Below are positions 47,410 to 60,000 of a stretch of DNA of 64,000 nucleotides, piece by piece (positions within the stretch are counted from its first letter, which is position 1; every line of letters begins with the position of its first letter). The notes beneath the pieces were generated by a model. It made no database searches and was not told where the DNA came from. It saw nothing but the letters and a program-made list of their open reading frames with translations. The translations under genes and the position numbers were made by a program. The stretch covers positions 372,001-436,000 of the forward strand of contig JAZGUH010000071.1 in the NCBI GenBank assembly GCA_037893225.1, written 5' to 3'. Source of the stretch: Hippasteria phrygiana (taxonomy: Eukaryota; Echinodermata; Asteroidea; Valvatida; Goniasteridae).

Positions 47410-47765
47410 TAACCTTCCCAAATCCTCCAAAATCCTCTTTGCAAAATGGAGGAATTTGGAGGATTGAGGTTACTTGGAAGTTGATGCATCAGAGGATTTT
47501 GCAGGATTGAGGTTACTAGGGGTTTTTGCCCCTGCAGGAATATGGAGGATCCAGGTTATCAGGCTCAATGTGATACATGAGGATTTTGGAGGATTGAGGT
47601 TACTAGGGGTATGCACAAAACCCCTAGAGGATTTTTGGAGGATTCGTGCTATGGTCCCCATAAGAGGATTTTGGAGGATTCAGGTTATATGAAGTTTTAA
47701 CACTTTGAAATCACAGGATGTTGGAGGATTCAGGTTACATGGGGGGAAAATGATGTAGGGAGTTA
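47410..47765. repeat. Minisatellite with GGAGGATT(G/C)AGGTTA core
   Basis: Six or more imperfect units with 'gaggattttggaggattSaggtta' cores (each shorter than the full unit) spaced about 45-75 bp, several followed by 'ctaggggt'. An inverted fragment 'aatcctccaaaatcctc' is at 47418. The open frames here follow the repeat, not a gene. Confidence 0.75.
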
Positions 47766-48480
47766 GGGTTAAAGAAGAATTTGCAATCCCCACCTCTAGA
47801 TCCGCCCCTGGTTTCAAACTCTGATAAGTTGCAAACTTTGAAATAGGAGAGGGGAAGCTGCTAAATTCCTACAGGATTCAATTATATCAATCTCCATGCA
47901 TAGCACAAAATAAAACATAATTCTATAAGACCAAAATGAGTGCACAGTGTAATTTGTTTTCTTTAAAAAAAAAAAAAAATTTTGTCCCTAGTTTGTGAGT
48001 AGGGGGAAAGCTTTAAATGAAGAATGATGGCGGGGGGGGGGGGGGGGGGGGGGGGGTGTCTAGGATGACTTTTTGGCAGAGATGATGTCAAGAATATTCA
48101 TGCAGGTAAACTGGGATTTCTAAACCTCAATTAAAACCCTCCTATGCAAACATACATTCTAAGCCATGTTGTTGTATGGGTCAAAATCAGTCAAGGTGAT
48201 TGTTTTTGACCATCCTGCTATAGTACAAAACCACATGTAATCTGATCATGTCTGTGTAAAAGTATAGCAGGGGAGGTGGAAGGAAATTTTGACTGATTTT
48301 GACCTTTTAAATAGTAGGAGGGATTATTAGCATAGTCCCCCGGTGAAGTTTCATGTGCTAGGACACCATATCTTGGCATCCTTCTAGGGCCGAGTTGCCC
48401 GGTCATCTTTGTAGCCACACGTATACATGTAGGCCTACATGTATGTACGAGCGACAACAAAGGACCTGGTGACTATAAAG
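47766..48480. other. No supported feature
   Basis: Contains poly-A at 47966-47979 and poly-G at 48032-48056. No gene is recognised. Confidence 0.5.
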
Positions 48481-48489
48481 TCATACACG

Positions 48490-49823
48490 TTACAGACGCT
48501 ATTGTGTATAGTGTAGAGCCCTCTTTAGTTTTGATCAAATTAGACTTAAATTAGACTTCTCTTAATTCTATTGACTTCTTTTTTAACAGTTTTGCGTGTT
48601 TACTGTGCATCGTGGTGATTGCCATCTTTATTTTCACGTTGCATTTTGTTGTCTTCATTGTCGCTTAACCCCATACTCAAAAAATAAAATCCTGCCCCGG
48701 TTTGGGCGATTGTGTAGTGTAGGGCCCCTCATTAGTTTTGATCAAATTAGAGTCAAGGGTATCTTTTCTCATTCCAAAATGACTTTTTCAACCTAAAGCC
48801 GACTTCTATTAATTCTGCTGACATCTTTCTTTGTAATTTTGAACAGTTTATTGTCATTTGCAATGAGATAAAATACCATTGACTATAATTTGATCAAAAC
48901 TAAAGAGGGGCCGGACACTACACAATCGCCGAAAGAGGGCAGGGTTGTGATTTTTGAGGGAAAACATGGGATAAATTACGACAGCAACAAACACACAAAC
49001 TGACACCAAACATGGCTAAGTGCACAAGCAGGTTTGGTAGACCGTCCCCGATTGGTTGATGAAAGTTTTATTTAGAAGCCACTCTCTAATTGGTCTAGAA
49101 TAGTGAGGGGGAGCGTATCGTGTGGCAGTGTGTGTCGATTCGCATGCTTGCCACTGGAAAACCAGGTAAGAAAGTTGTGTTTTCTGTAGGGCCATGTTCC
49201 CTATAAGGGAACAAAAATTCACTTTTTGGTTATTGGAATTGCCAAACTAGTTAGCGACATTACAATTACAAACCAACAGGTATGTCATAGATAAAGGGCA
49301 GGGTTTTAGTTTTTGAGGGAAGTTTTGGGGTAAAGCGGTGATGAGGACGACAAAACGCAACTCGAAAATAAAGATGGCAATCACTGCGACGTACAGTAAA
49401 AACGTAAAACCGAATGGCAACTGCCGTAAGGCGCGTAAGAAAATTGCATTTTCTACCGCAATAAACTGTTAAAAATTTAAAAAAACGATGTCAATAGAAT
49501 TAACCCCTTGCGTACGGATGACGATATATTGCGTCCAAAAAAAGTGGCACCAGGCCGGATGATGCCATTTACCGCCGTTTGTGCAGTTTCAATCCATTGT
49601 TGGATTATTGTTATGTTACGCTTGACTGCACAAACGCATTGTAGCGGTTCGCTTGGCTGCCAGAACCACCACGACACCCAGACGTCTCCCGTAAAACCGT
49701 ACTCAAGGGGTTAAGAGAAGTCTGGTTTAGGTTGAAAAAGTCATTTTGGAATGAGAAAAAATACCCTGGACTCTAATTTGATCAAAACAAAAAAGGGGCC
49801 CAAGCTACACTACACAATCGCCC
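48490..49823. mobile_element. Repeat family F, inverted-repeat copies
   Basis: GGGCGATTGTGTAGTGTA at 48704 is mirrored by TACACTACACAATCGCCC ending at 49823. Both are followed inward by 'tttgatcaaattagagtc' and 'cattccaaaatgactttttc' blocks. A second, shorter pair of the same blocks lies further out at 48490-48700 and inside at 48850-48930, so several copies are stacked in opposite orientations. A piggyBac-like MITE (49504-49710) interrupts the right arm. Confidence 0.7.
49504..49710. mobile_element. piggyBac-like MITE in TTAA, with empty site in the window
   Basis: TTAA occurs at 49500-49503 and 49711-49714. The ends CCCCTTGCGTACGG and (reverse complement) CCCCTTGAGTACGG match at 13 of 14 positions. 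The flanks 'gtcaatagaa' and 'gagaagtct' are contiguous around a single TTAA in the inverted relative at 48559-48581 ('agacttctcttaattctatt'), which is the pre-insertion site. The interior forms a partial hairpin (ccgtttgtgcag / ctgcacaaacg). Confidence 0.9.
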
Positions 49824-50046
49824 AAAATATACCTAGGCCTACTCTTCAAAATTTTGAAAAACGGTGTCAGTATAATCATGGAGGTATTAAAAGAACATTG
49901 TCCGAGTTTCCAAACTTTAGAGCAACAAAACTGTTTTAAAGAATAAATAACGGGGGGTGTCCTAAACTCCACAATCGCCAAAATCAATCATCTTCATTCC
50001 AAACTTGGAGCGAATACGACCACGCCTTCCCCCTCCCATGGTGGCA

Positions 50047-50932
50047 TTTACTCCTAGAACTATGAGGTTCCTGACATGAACCTCATAGGAAGACGCCGAT
50101 TTTTCCCATAGGCTAGTACAGCAAGAATAAGAACGTCATTTCCATGCAACACGAGTCTACATTTTTCGCCGTGAATTACTTCATGGCTGCCCCCCAAAAA
50201 AATAATATGCCGCATTTACCTCCTCACCTCGGTTGCGCCAAGTCAATTTTCGCCTGAAACGGGTCCAATTTGCGGGAAAAAAAGAAAAAAAAATGCAGTC
50301 GTTCCGAAGCGATCACACACGCACACCATCGATAAAGCCGCACACACGAAGCTAGCTCCTGTAAGATATCCCAGCATGCATCCAGCCGGGTAATGTGCGG
50401 GGGGCCGTGGGTCGGTCAAGTCATGATTATTCATCGAAAATTCGAAGCGCGGTACGGCAGGCAACTGCCGCGTGTCCGTTATATACCGTCTGCGACGACA
50501 GGCAATGCATGCAGACGGTATATAACGGACACGCGGCAGTTGCCTGCCGTACCGCGCTTCGAATTTTCGATGAATAATCATGACTTGACCGACCCACGGC
50601 CCCCCGCAAAACAGGAGCTTCGTGTGTGCGGCTTAATCGATGGTGTGCGTGTGTGATCGCTTCGGAACGACTGCATTTTTTAAAATTTTTTTCCCGCAAA
50701 TTGGACCCGTTTCAGGCGAAAATTGACTTGGCGCAACCGAGGTGAGGAGGTAAATGCGGCATATTATTTTGGGGGGGGGGCAGCCATGAAGTAATTCACG
50801 GCGAAAAATGTAGACTCGTGTTGCATGGAAATGACGTTCTTATTCTTGCTGTACTAGCCTATGGGAAAAATCGGCGTCTTCCTATGAGGTTCATGTCATG
50901 TCAGGAACCTCATAGTTCTAGGAGTAGGTGGC
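50047..50932. repeat. Large palindrome with about 430-bp arms
   Basis: 50047-50493 is mirrored by 50511-50932. The loop is only about 17 bp. The arms are nearly identical, except for an extra stretch of about 28 bp in the left arm (50365-50393, containing 'agatatcccagcatgcat') and small indels at homopolymers. Each outer end carries its own small hairpin (ctatgaggttc / gaacctcatag). Overlapping mirror-image ORFs arise from the symmetry and are not evidence of a gene. Confidence 0.9.
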
Positions 50933-53482
50933 ATTGGCACGAGTTGTCTCGTTTTCACGCCCACTTGAATTTCCACCTTATTCTCAGTAAAAGTAAAACT
51001 CACTAAATTTCACCTACCTGTAACCTATAATTTTTTACTGCAACCGTGTACTGCAACCGTGGGAGTCAAAGTACTCAGATTTCAGGCCGAGAAAACTGTG
51101 AATTTGCGAGTCAAATCATGGTCAAATCCAGAGCTCACATTCGGTGTACAGGCAGTAATTCCTCGTGGTCCAACTTGACAAACAACAATGGCGCGCGCGC
51201 ATTCAAAAACAGGTGCAGACAGGGGGTGACACGGTGCCAAAATAATCGGGAAACGCACATAAACTTGGGGGGGGGGGGCGGTAATTATTAGTCTCGGCCT
51301 AATAAATCATAGAGCTAGGCCAAAAGTTGTCCGAATTTATCGAGGCATTGCAATTTCTTAAAATTAATTTTCTGTGTAGTTGTGCTTTATTTGGTTGGGT
51401 GGGAAATTCGAATAGTCAATGTTTTTTTAAAGTATTTTGGACTCTTCCATTAAATTCACCTGAACTGAATTTGTCAATATTAAATTTATGAATTCTTCAA
51501 ACTTTCAGTATTTTCAAAAGAATTGCCAGCATCGTTGAAAATTTGCGATTTCATTATTTTTTTTTTGCAAATGTTTGGAGAACACTCCAGATGTATTTCT
51601 GACAGTCTCTAATTCAACTGCAAAATGTACTTTTGAGGTGACACATGACAAAAATGGCTTGACCCTCTTTCACATGGAAAAACAAGTTGCCTTCAAAATG
51701 ATTGCTCAGACAAAGCATAGAATGGAGACTTTAACTTGCAATTTGAGGTGTCTCAGATCAATATTTCATTTCTGAATGTTCAAAACTGTTGAAAATTGGG
51801 CCCTATGTTTAATTTCAATAAACATCATTGGATGTGTGTTCTGGCACTCCCATGTATGTGCCTCCAGATCCAACAACTTTTTGCACAATTTTAGATGCCT
51901 TGGGTCGATATGTGGAATTTGCTATGCATTTGCCAACTTTCATAATTGTCCAAATTGTTGAAAAATTTATTTAAAAAATAAATCTTACATGCTTGGATAA
52001 TACCCCTGCATGCATCTAGATTTAATTTGACAAATTTTCAAATTGGCAATTTTAGGCCAAAACTTACCAAAATGACATGGGTATCCCTGGCCCGTTTAGG
52101 TGATAAAAAAATTGACTTCGACATTGCAGAACAGAGCACAGAATGGAGGCTTAAGCCCTGTAGTTTTAGATGCATTCAGCAACGAATTTTGTCATCCTTT
52201 TCTGCTTCAAAATAAAAATGTTTCCAGGGAGATGTCAGAGAGTAAAATCCTCTTTTGAATTTTGCAACTGGTGTCATCTTGTGTTGTCATTTTCAGTGGA
52301 AAATGAAAAGTTATGCAAGTACAAGTGTTTCAAGATGCATGCTTTTTGGCACAAAAAAAATCAAATTGAATTCCTAATTTATTAGCACTTGATAAGTTAT
52401 GAGCTTGCCAATGGCACATTCCACACAAAAATTGACCAATGATTAGGCCAAAAAATAAATTGTGTTACCCCTTAAATGGGAAAAACTGGGAGGGAGGGTC
52501 GGTAAAGTTTTTGTTTTACCATCCATGAAAAAAAATACATGTCGTGTTACTCGGAAGCCGGGAGGCAAAAAGTAAGCTTATATAAAAATGAGATGGCGAA
52601 ATGCATGATTGTACCATCGTAGCTAAAGACAATGATTTTAATAAAAACTTGTTCATTTTGTGCAGGAAAAGGTTAGATTTTGAAAAGGTCTTTAACAATA
52701 AAAAAAAGTTGGCCTAAGTAAGAGTTAATCACTCCTTTTTGTACAGTGTTAATGTATTTGGCAATCTTCTCATGTAGCACAAAGGCAGAACACAGACTGC
52801 AAAGCGATTTTGTTTTCATTAAAAAATTGTTTTCTTTCATAATTCATTGAGTGAAATCCACTGAAAATTTAAATAAATCAGTCAGAGCAAGGAGACGGCA
52901 ACTTAAAAAATTGCAATGGGAAACTATCAAGAATTCACTAATCTTTGCACAATAACCAAAGCAATAAAACTGTAGAGTTCCCAGTGTGAAAGATATCAGG
53001 GTGTTACAAAACCTATCAATCATGAACATATTTGGCATCTATCACGTCCTTGTCAAATGTTCCCATGTTTTACTGTGGCTCAGCAGGTGACGTTTTCACT
53101 GTCCCTTGAAACACAGTTGGACATCACAGCTGCATACCCTGGTCCACTGTATGTACTTGGTTGCATTCAAATCATACCAAGCGTTGAGTGAAACTGTCAT
53201 TGCATACAACCAGGCAGGGAAAACTGCATACAAGTAACCTTCAAGCTAAGGCCAGTAGATTAAGACTCTGCATGTAATCCTTGAGATTTATGCACGACTT
53301 ACGATTGTTTCAAAGGCTTCAAAAGACACTTTCTCCTTGAGCAATTTAGTAGCTTCAAAAGGTTAACTGAGAGAAGTATAACTGTTGGATACAATGTTTG
53401 CTGCTTCATAAACAGCTATCTTAGATGCTACAAATTTAATGGAAGAACATTTCTGAACACTTTGAAAGGAAAGTAGTCAAAC
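50933..53482. other. No gene recognised upstream of the CCDC3-like ORF
   Basis: Contains poly-G at 51267-51278 and otherwise AT-rich unique-looking DNA. The last few hundred bases may be promoter and 5' UTR of the gene at 53483, but no TATA box or other element could be assigned with confidence. Confidence 0.45.
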
Positions 53483-54206
53483 ATGATGCGCTCTTCGTTA
53501 ATATTTGGAGTGCCGTTTTGCCTCATTCAACTCCTTGCCATGGTGACAGGATGCATGTATCCTGTAGACTGGCAGTCTCAGAATTTTAAGACAAGATCAC
53601 ACGAGGCAGATTTTATCATCCTTGGACGAGTAAGAGCAATGACTCCTCTGCCTCCTGAAGGAGACCCGCCCATGTCACTCGGCTTCAGCGCAGACATAGA
53701 TGTCCAGTGTGTATACAAAACTCCTACAGATGATCAAGACGTTGGAAATCCAATCGTCGTAACCCCGGTCAATTTCACCATGAGCTGTGCCAGAACTAAA
53801 ATGTCAGCTGGCGAAGTGTATCTCATATTCTTGAAGAGGAAATCCAGAGGGGATGGATGATGCCAGACGAGGTAAACCAGGAAGAGGCTCAGTTTCCTCC
53901 AGATGAAAAAAAGCTTGCATACCTGATGGAGACGTATGGAGGCAGCAAGGAGACCTGGAGAGCAGGCTGTCCTGTGGTAGATACAGCTATAGACCAAGAA
54001 GGACCAGCTGAAGGGGGAAACAACATCTATGGCCCAGCTGACAATACAGCAGTGTCACTCAAGCACCAGAGAATCTTCATGCCGCAACCACCAAGCCAAA
54101 TTCTGAGGTAACGGGGCCCAAGAATGGTTGCAGCACTGTCAACTTCATGACAGTTGAAATTTTGATTGGAATTGGACTTTTGGTTACTTGCACTCGGATT
54201 TATTAA
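53483..54206 (+). pseudogene. CCDC3-like secreted protein, intronless, two frame breaks
   Basis: The ATG at 53483 starts a hydrophobic signal peptide (SSLIFGVPFCLIQLLAMVTG), followed by a Cys-bearing domain with DADFIILGRV-like and DVQCVYK segments and then GEVYLIFLKR. The frame stops at 53858, but the adjacent frame continues as MMPDEVNQEEAQFPPDEKK, exactly where CCDC3 (favine) family members have 'Y-FFL ... L--GVNFQ-A-FP'. One base missing near 53856 would restore it. A second shift of the same sign, between about 54011 and 54104, is needed to reach a tail with GCSTVNF and a hydrophobic C-terminus (TVEILIGIGLLVTC) ending at TAA 54204-54206, suggesting a GPI signal or a membrane anchor. No coiled coil typical of vertebrate CCDC3 is present. 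Either a pseudogene, possibly a retrocopy since it lacks introns, or a good gene with two one-base sequencing deletions beside G runs. Confidence 0.6.
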
Positions 54207-54466
54207 CAGATGTATCCATATAGTTGTATACCCATACTGAAGCTCATCTCTATTATATAAAAGTATGGAGAAAATTTCTCTTTAGTTAGATTCAGCACGA
54301 ATAGTTTATTCAGAGTAAAGTACAGGTTTGGGTTTGTGCATATAACAGAATTTAATGTTTTTTTTTATTATATCAAGTACATGAAGTTTTCCAAGTTATT
54401 GCACCCGTTTACGAATCCAAAGTCATCTAACAGAGCTGTTAATACATGCCAGTACTCTTCATATGA

Positions 54467-54472
54467 AATAAA
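54467..54472 (+). promoter_or_regulatory. Candidate polyadenylation signal for the CCDC3-like gene
   Basis: AATAAA lies about 260 bp after the last in-frame stop. It is plausible by position only. Confidence 0.35.
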
Positions 54473-56098
54473 CTTGAGGGTTTCTATAACTGAATATTCA
54501 TTATTGACGCCAGTATCAGATTTTATGTTAATGTATTTCCATATTCAAGAAACAGTAGTAAATTCACCATAGGCCAAAAAGTCAATATCATATTTGATTT
54601 GATCAAACATGTAATGAAAATTGTAATTTCCTTAAGTCAATTTTCTTTTGGTTACCAATCATTAGGCAATCTTAAGGTACAAACTGCTACAATATCCAAA
54701 TTTTTGCCTATTTTAGATCATAAAATTGAACAAACATCGACATCACAGCAACACCCTCACGTGTCAAAGAAATAGCTTGAGTGTATCAATTAGTGGACAA
54801 AGGAATAAAGTCACTGCAAAACAAAAGAACACCTCATTATGTTTATAGATGGGCAATACTTGAGAGGCATGGATATATACACAAATTATGTCTTAACATG
54901 ATTCGGAGTTAGCTGAGCTTTTATAAATCCATTTGAAGATGGTGTACACTGTAATCATTTATTACTATACGGTAGTTTAAGTCAGTTCCGAAAGAAAAAA
55001 ATATGAATATATACAATTATTATACAATTATTTAAATCATGTATGCATAATTTTGGATTTTCTAATTGTGATCGAAATTATCACGTGTGGTCCCAATTAA
55101 TAAATCTTAACTAAAACTGACTAATTTGGTTGATTTAATATCACTGAATATAGAACTGTTGGTGTACTTTGCAGGAGACTTAGCATTTACAAATTGGAAA
55201 AGTGAATGGCACGGCCTGTCTGCAGGATTTTTGATGTGTGGGGGGGGGGGGGGGTTTCTTATTCCAATTTTGCACAGAATTGAAACTGCTGTTCAAAATA
55301 TTTGGAAAAAGTTGGGAAGGGGTGCAGCATTTTATAGCATCGTATGTCCATAGGAACACATGCATGTCAACGAACAACAAAAGATGAAAGGGAGATTCTT
55401 CTTTAACAATTCTCATATTACAAATAGAAATGTATACATTGTACCAGCATCAGGGGTGAGATTGGAGGAAAATGAACAATCCACGAAACATTCAGAGGCG
55501 TTTAATTTTTATGGCGTTGCTAAAAAATGCATTTTCCACCAAAAGATACGGTTTAAAATTGCAAAAAATTGGGTAATTAGAATGAAAAGACGTTTCAGGA
55601 TGCAGAGGTCATTTTGGAATGATAAAAACAATTTAAGGACCAAAAAATCTTCCAAAATCAGGAAAAATATCCGGAGAAATCTCACCTCTGCAGTACACCT
55701 GGGAAATTATGGATTGTGACCAATAACTAATTCAATATATACAAAAACTACTTGTAGAAGTATCAAGATGTAGCAAGAATCAAGATGTCCATTCTTTCTT
55801 ATTTGTTTGTTAGTGAGCTTGATTTCTTTCAAGTTTTGCCTACAAGTACAACAAATATGTGAATTTTAAGGGCATAAGCAATTTGGGTAAAATTTGAAAG
55901 AAACTAACAACAATCTTGTAAATTTTGTGTACAGATACAGTTAAGGAATAGCTGTGGGTATAGTTTAATAAAATCTAGCCAAGAAAATGATTTGAAACAC
56001 AAGGGGTTCACTGCAGGAGGTACAAGGTTAGCCAGGATTATGCAATCAGGCTTGGGTAATATTGACCTTGCTCACGAAAACCTGTAGACATCTGGGGA
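54473..56098. other. No supported feature
   Basis: AT-rich DNA with a G homopolymer at 55240-55253. A 119-codon ORF at 55360-55719 has no recognisable domain. Confidence 0.5.
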
Positions 56099-56262
56099 CA
56101 ATTTCATAGAGCTGCTTAAGCTCAAAAACCTTGCTAAAATTGGGTTACCAGCCAAAAATCCACAGAATGTATATTGCTTGTGACTGGTATTTAGCGATTG
56201 TTTACTTAGCATGACAATCGCATGACAATCACATGGAGTTTGGAGTTTTGACTGTTGCCTAG
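56099..56262. mobile_element. Partial MITE (CAATTTCATAGAGCTGC end)
   Basis: The left end CAATTTCATAGAGCTGCTTA and following 'ggttaccagccaaaa' match the family at 56645 and 58868. The right end is missing. Confidence 0.55.
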
Positions 56263-56644
56263 CATTCTAATTGTTCTGGCCATAAAAAAACTTGTAAATT
56301 CAACAAAAAGTCTTTAAACATTAGCCTTTTTATGGGCGACTGGAACACTTCAATACCCAAACTAAACGTGCATGGACTGTGTTATTAGCTAAAAGTCAAG
56401 AGTTCTGTACATGTCTCAATGATTGATATTTCTGCCACTCTAAAGCCTGGTCTCCAAATTCAAGAAGGCGGCAAAGTTGTTAGGGTACACAAACATCACA
56501 ATGAGACAACAATTGATACTGTCGAGAAATAATTCACTTTGTTTTAGCATTTGCAGGCAGTATGAACTGGCCTTTAGCTTGTATTCATCACTGAAATGTG
56601 ATTCCCCCCTCACCCCAATAATCTGTACAGGATAGCCACACCAG

Positions 56645-56865
56645 GGCCCAATTACACAGAGCTGCAAAGCACAAAAATTTGCTTAGCACCAACAAGTCTT
56701 GGTTACCAGCCAAAAGGCGATGGGATTTTCATGCTAAGCAAACAGCTACAAGCCACAAGCGATACACTTCACATCAAAATTTGGTTGGTAATCCTGTATT
56801 TACCATGAAAGACTTTTCATGGCAAGCAAATTTTTGTGTTTAGCATCGACGTGAAATTGGCCCCA
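56645..56865. mobile_element. MITE of the CAATTTCATAGAGCTGC family
   Basis: The ends GGCCCAATTACACAGAGC and (reverse complement) GGGGCCAATTTCACGTCG are mirrored, with internal 'aaatttgcttagca' / 'ggcaagcaaatttttgt' complementary blocks. It lies just downstream of the last coding exon of the GTSE1-like gene. Confidence 0.65.
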
Positions 56866-56950
56866 GAAGCAAACAGATACAGATACAGATCTGTATAACA
56901 GTGAAATATATTGTAGACGCCATGTAGCATTCAATACATACTGTCTGGAT

Positions 56951-57016
56951 TTAGAGCAAGTCGATAAGATTTTCCTTGTTACGCGTTCTTCCCTGAGTAA
57001 CGGCAGCCTTCGAAAG
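56951..57016 (-). CDS. GTSE1-like terminal exon with LIDL motif
   Basis: Acceptor gcttttcccag, phase 0. It encodes LSKAAVTQGRTRNKENLIDL, then L and TAA (56951-56953). LIDL fits the LI[DQ][LF] clathrin-binding consensus known from vertebrate GTSE1. Confidence 0.75.
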   Translation of the reverse strand, partial: LSKAAVTQGRTRNKENLIDLL

Positions 57017-60000
57017 CTGGGAAAAGCAATGAGAAAAACAAAACCAAATTGATTAATTCCACAAATACACATGGGTCATTCCATAAATTTTGAAGAAAAA
57101 AAAATGTGACCTGACCTGTGTAATTTGACCATCAAGTATCATTAAAATTGACTTCACACTATTTTGTACTTGTTTGGCAGGTACTTTGCTTTACATAATC
57201 ACTCTTGGAGAAAGAAGGCATTAAAGAATGTGTCAGAAATTGCAAAATCTTATACATGTCACTATGTAACAAGGACACCAAAAATGTCACACTTTGGACC
57301 CCAAATTTATGGAATGACCACATACATAAAAATTGCGTAAGAAATATAATTCACTCAAAAAGACACTGTTTTTAGCCCAAAATGTGGAACAGTCTAATCT
57401 TAACCAGTCTTTGGGAAAAAAATAAGATATCTTGAATTTAGATCAGGAAAGGGAAACGGTGTCTAACCTTTCCATCCGATGCGTCTGAATTGATGTCAAT
57501 AAGCTGCAGAAAAAAAATAATGAATAAGCAAAATATTTCTGTGAAACTGTAAATGTAATTTCACAAATAACTACGATAAAATTAGAGTGTATTTTTGAAG
57601 TGATTATTGGGAAATTTAGAATGAAAACAAATTGACTACTCTGTTGTTGGCATTCTGCTGTTTACTAATCGCAAGTCTGAAAACTGTGACAGTGACAATG
57701 GCTCTATATGCTATTGACCAAATGACAACCTTGTATTCACGATAATCAGCGAATACAGAACGTGTATGAAAGAAGGTTTGTCGCAAAAATATGACAGGGC
57801 GGCAGAATTAGCATCGAGGGCAGCAAAATGAATACGTCACTGTAGAAAATGGTGGGGTCAGATGCAAAAGCTCCTCATGGAGACCTTCATAGTTCAGTCA
57901 AGCCAAAGAGGACAAATTAATTACAAAAACCTAATCAAGACTGGACTAACCCCTACAAGGACTCACCAAGCCAACCCCTGGAGATTTCTCTGCTTCAAGC
58001 TTGTTAGTCTTGGTCTCCAGTGCAGACCTCCCACTACTTGTAGTGGTCTTTTTGATGCAGACTGGAGAGGAGTCCAAGTCTAGCTTGATAACACCCCCTC
58101 TGGCTGCTGTTGGGGTAGGCTTGGAGGGGCGGGGTGATGCTGAAGGACTGGAAGTTGTTGTGGAAGTTCTGTTGGCTCGGAATCGCATTGGACTGAGAAT
58201 AAAAACAGTCAAATTATATTTTAACCCTCCTACTGTTATAACTATCATAACCTATCAAAAACCTAAGCCCTTCCTCTCCAACAGCTTGTGTGTTTCAACC
58301 TGAAACTCGATAGGTTTTGATACGTAGGGTAGTTGGCTCCATTTTGGCACCGAGAGAGGGAGGGTTAATCAGTTCTATTTGGTCAATTTGTTAAAACAGG
58401 ATGTACAGGTTTGAAATTTTCTCAGTATAGAGTTCCGAGATGTTTCTTTTTTCAATTTTCAGACTGAACATAGAAAACTGGCATGAGCAGGATTTGACCC
58501 TGTGACCTATTGGCACTCAACCAACTGAGATATCTTGCACTATGTTGGAGGTCTCCCAATTTGTCAATATATTTGTTCTGGGGTGCTATTCAGAGGTCAT
58601 AAACTCATCGTGTCGTACAGCCAAGGATCACACCTAAACTTTATGATACAAACTGGTAAGCTGCATTGTCAGTTTTTTATCCACAGGAGGAGACAAGTTC
58701 TTACCTTCATCAAACAAATAACAGAAACAGTCAAACTGGTTAATTTTCTGACACAAGAGTAGGATTTGAACCTCCATCATTACCGTACCGGCACTCTATC
58801 AAAAGTTTCTTTTTCTTACAATATCGTCCAACCATTCCTCTGCTCAAATTTATCCTAATGCCCTTCTCAATTTCATAGAGCTGCTCAGCACAGAAATTTG
58901 CTTAGCACAGAAATTTGCTTAGCACAAAAAACTTGCTTTGTTAACCCTTTGAACCTGGTAATACCGGGTATTTCATGGGGGCACCGGGGCACCAGGCCGA
59001 GTTATGCAGCCAAGTGAAACGGAAACAAAAGGTTTGTGCAGCCAAGCATAATTATGTACAGAAATTGGCGTGTATAGACGTCAACTGGCCAGGTGGCAAT
59101 TTTCAATCTGCACATATTTGTGTCAACCGGTGGCAAGGGGTTAAACCGGGTTATCAGTTTGTTGATTTTCATGCTAATGTAAACAACAGCTAATTACTAG
59201 TCACAAATATACATCACATGAGAATTTGGTTTGTAATCCTGTTTTCACAAAGGAAACCTTTTCATGCTAAGCAAATTTTTGTACTTAGCCGCTCCATGAA
59301 ATTGCTGATCTAGATACCTGGGGTTGGATATACTGCTAATGGTTGTGTTAAGCCGTGGGGTAGATGCCATGGAGTGTCTGAATGGTGTAGGGATGGCAGA
59401 ACGACATCGTGTCGATCCGATGCTAGCAGGGATTGACTTGGAGTCAGAGCGAGATGGAGTGGATGGGGGTATCAACTTGGATTGAGGGGAAGGAATTGAG
59501 GAGGTACTGAGTGACCTTGAAGAAAACAAAAATAGTTACGTTTTAAAAACACGGATGATATGAAACTTAAGAAATGAATTTCTGTCATGGATCTGGAAAA
59601 CCAGAAAACCTGAAGATGAGGGTGTGCTTTGTGGAAAATAGGGCAGGTGTATGCAATACAGATTTGTAGCCGTCTTTATCACGTCAATCTGCAGCTCGAC
59701 AATTTCCAAAAACGTAGGTCCTCGTGTTTACATTTCGGATCCACGAAAGAGGCTTACCACTGCAAATGATTGGTCAAATTGGTACAAATGTTTTTTTGCT
59801 TACTTTCCATCTGACACCTGCATGATTCCACAGTGAATCATGTGGACTGAAAAATGCCTTCATATTGTCTCATCACATTTCATCTTTCCTTTTTTCTTCT
59901 GTTCTGTTCTCAACTCGTACAGTCTTCAAACTCTCTCCTTCTAGACATCGACTTGAACCAAGCAGGTGCAAAGGAATCCTCTTTATTAACCTCTGGGTTT

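Noticed and set aside
50243..50699. Pairs of nearly identical ORFs on both strands
   Set aside because: They are mirror images created by the large palindrome and carry no independent evidence of coding.
55360..55719. 119-codon basic ORF downstream of the CCDC3-like gene
   Set aside because: Lys/Arg-rich composition follows A-rich DNA; no family resemblance and no start or splice context.
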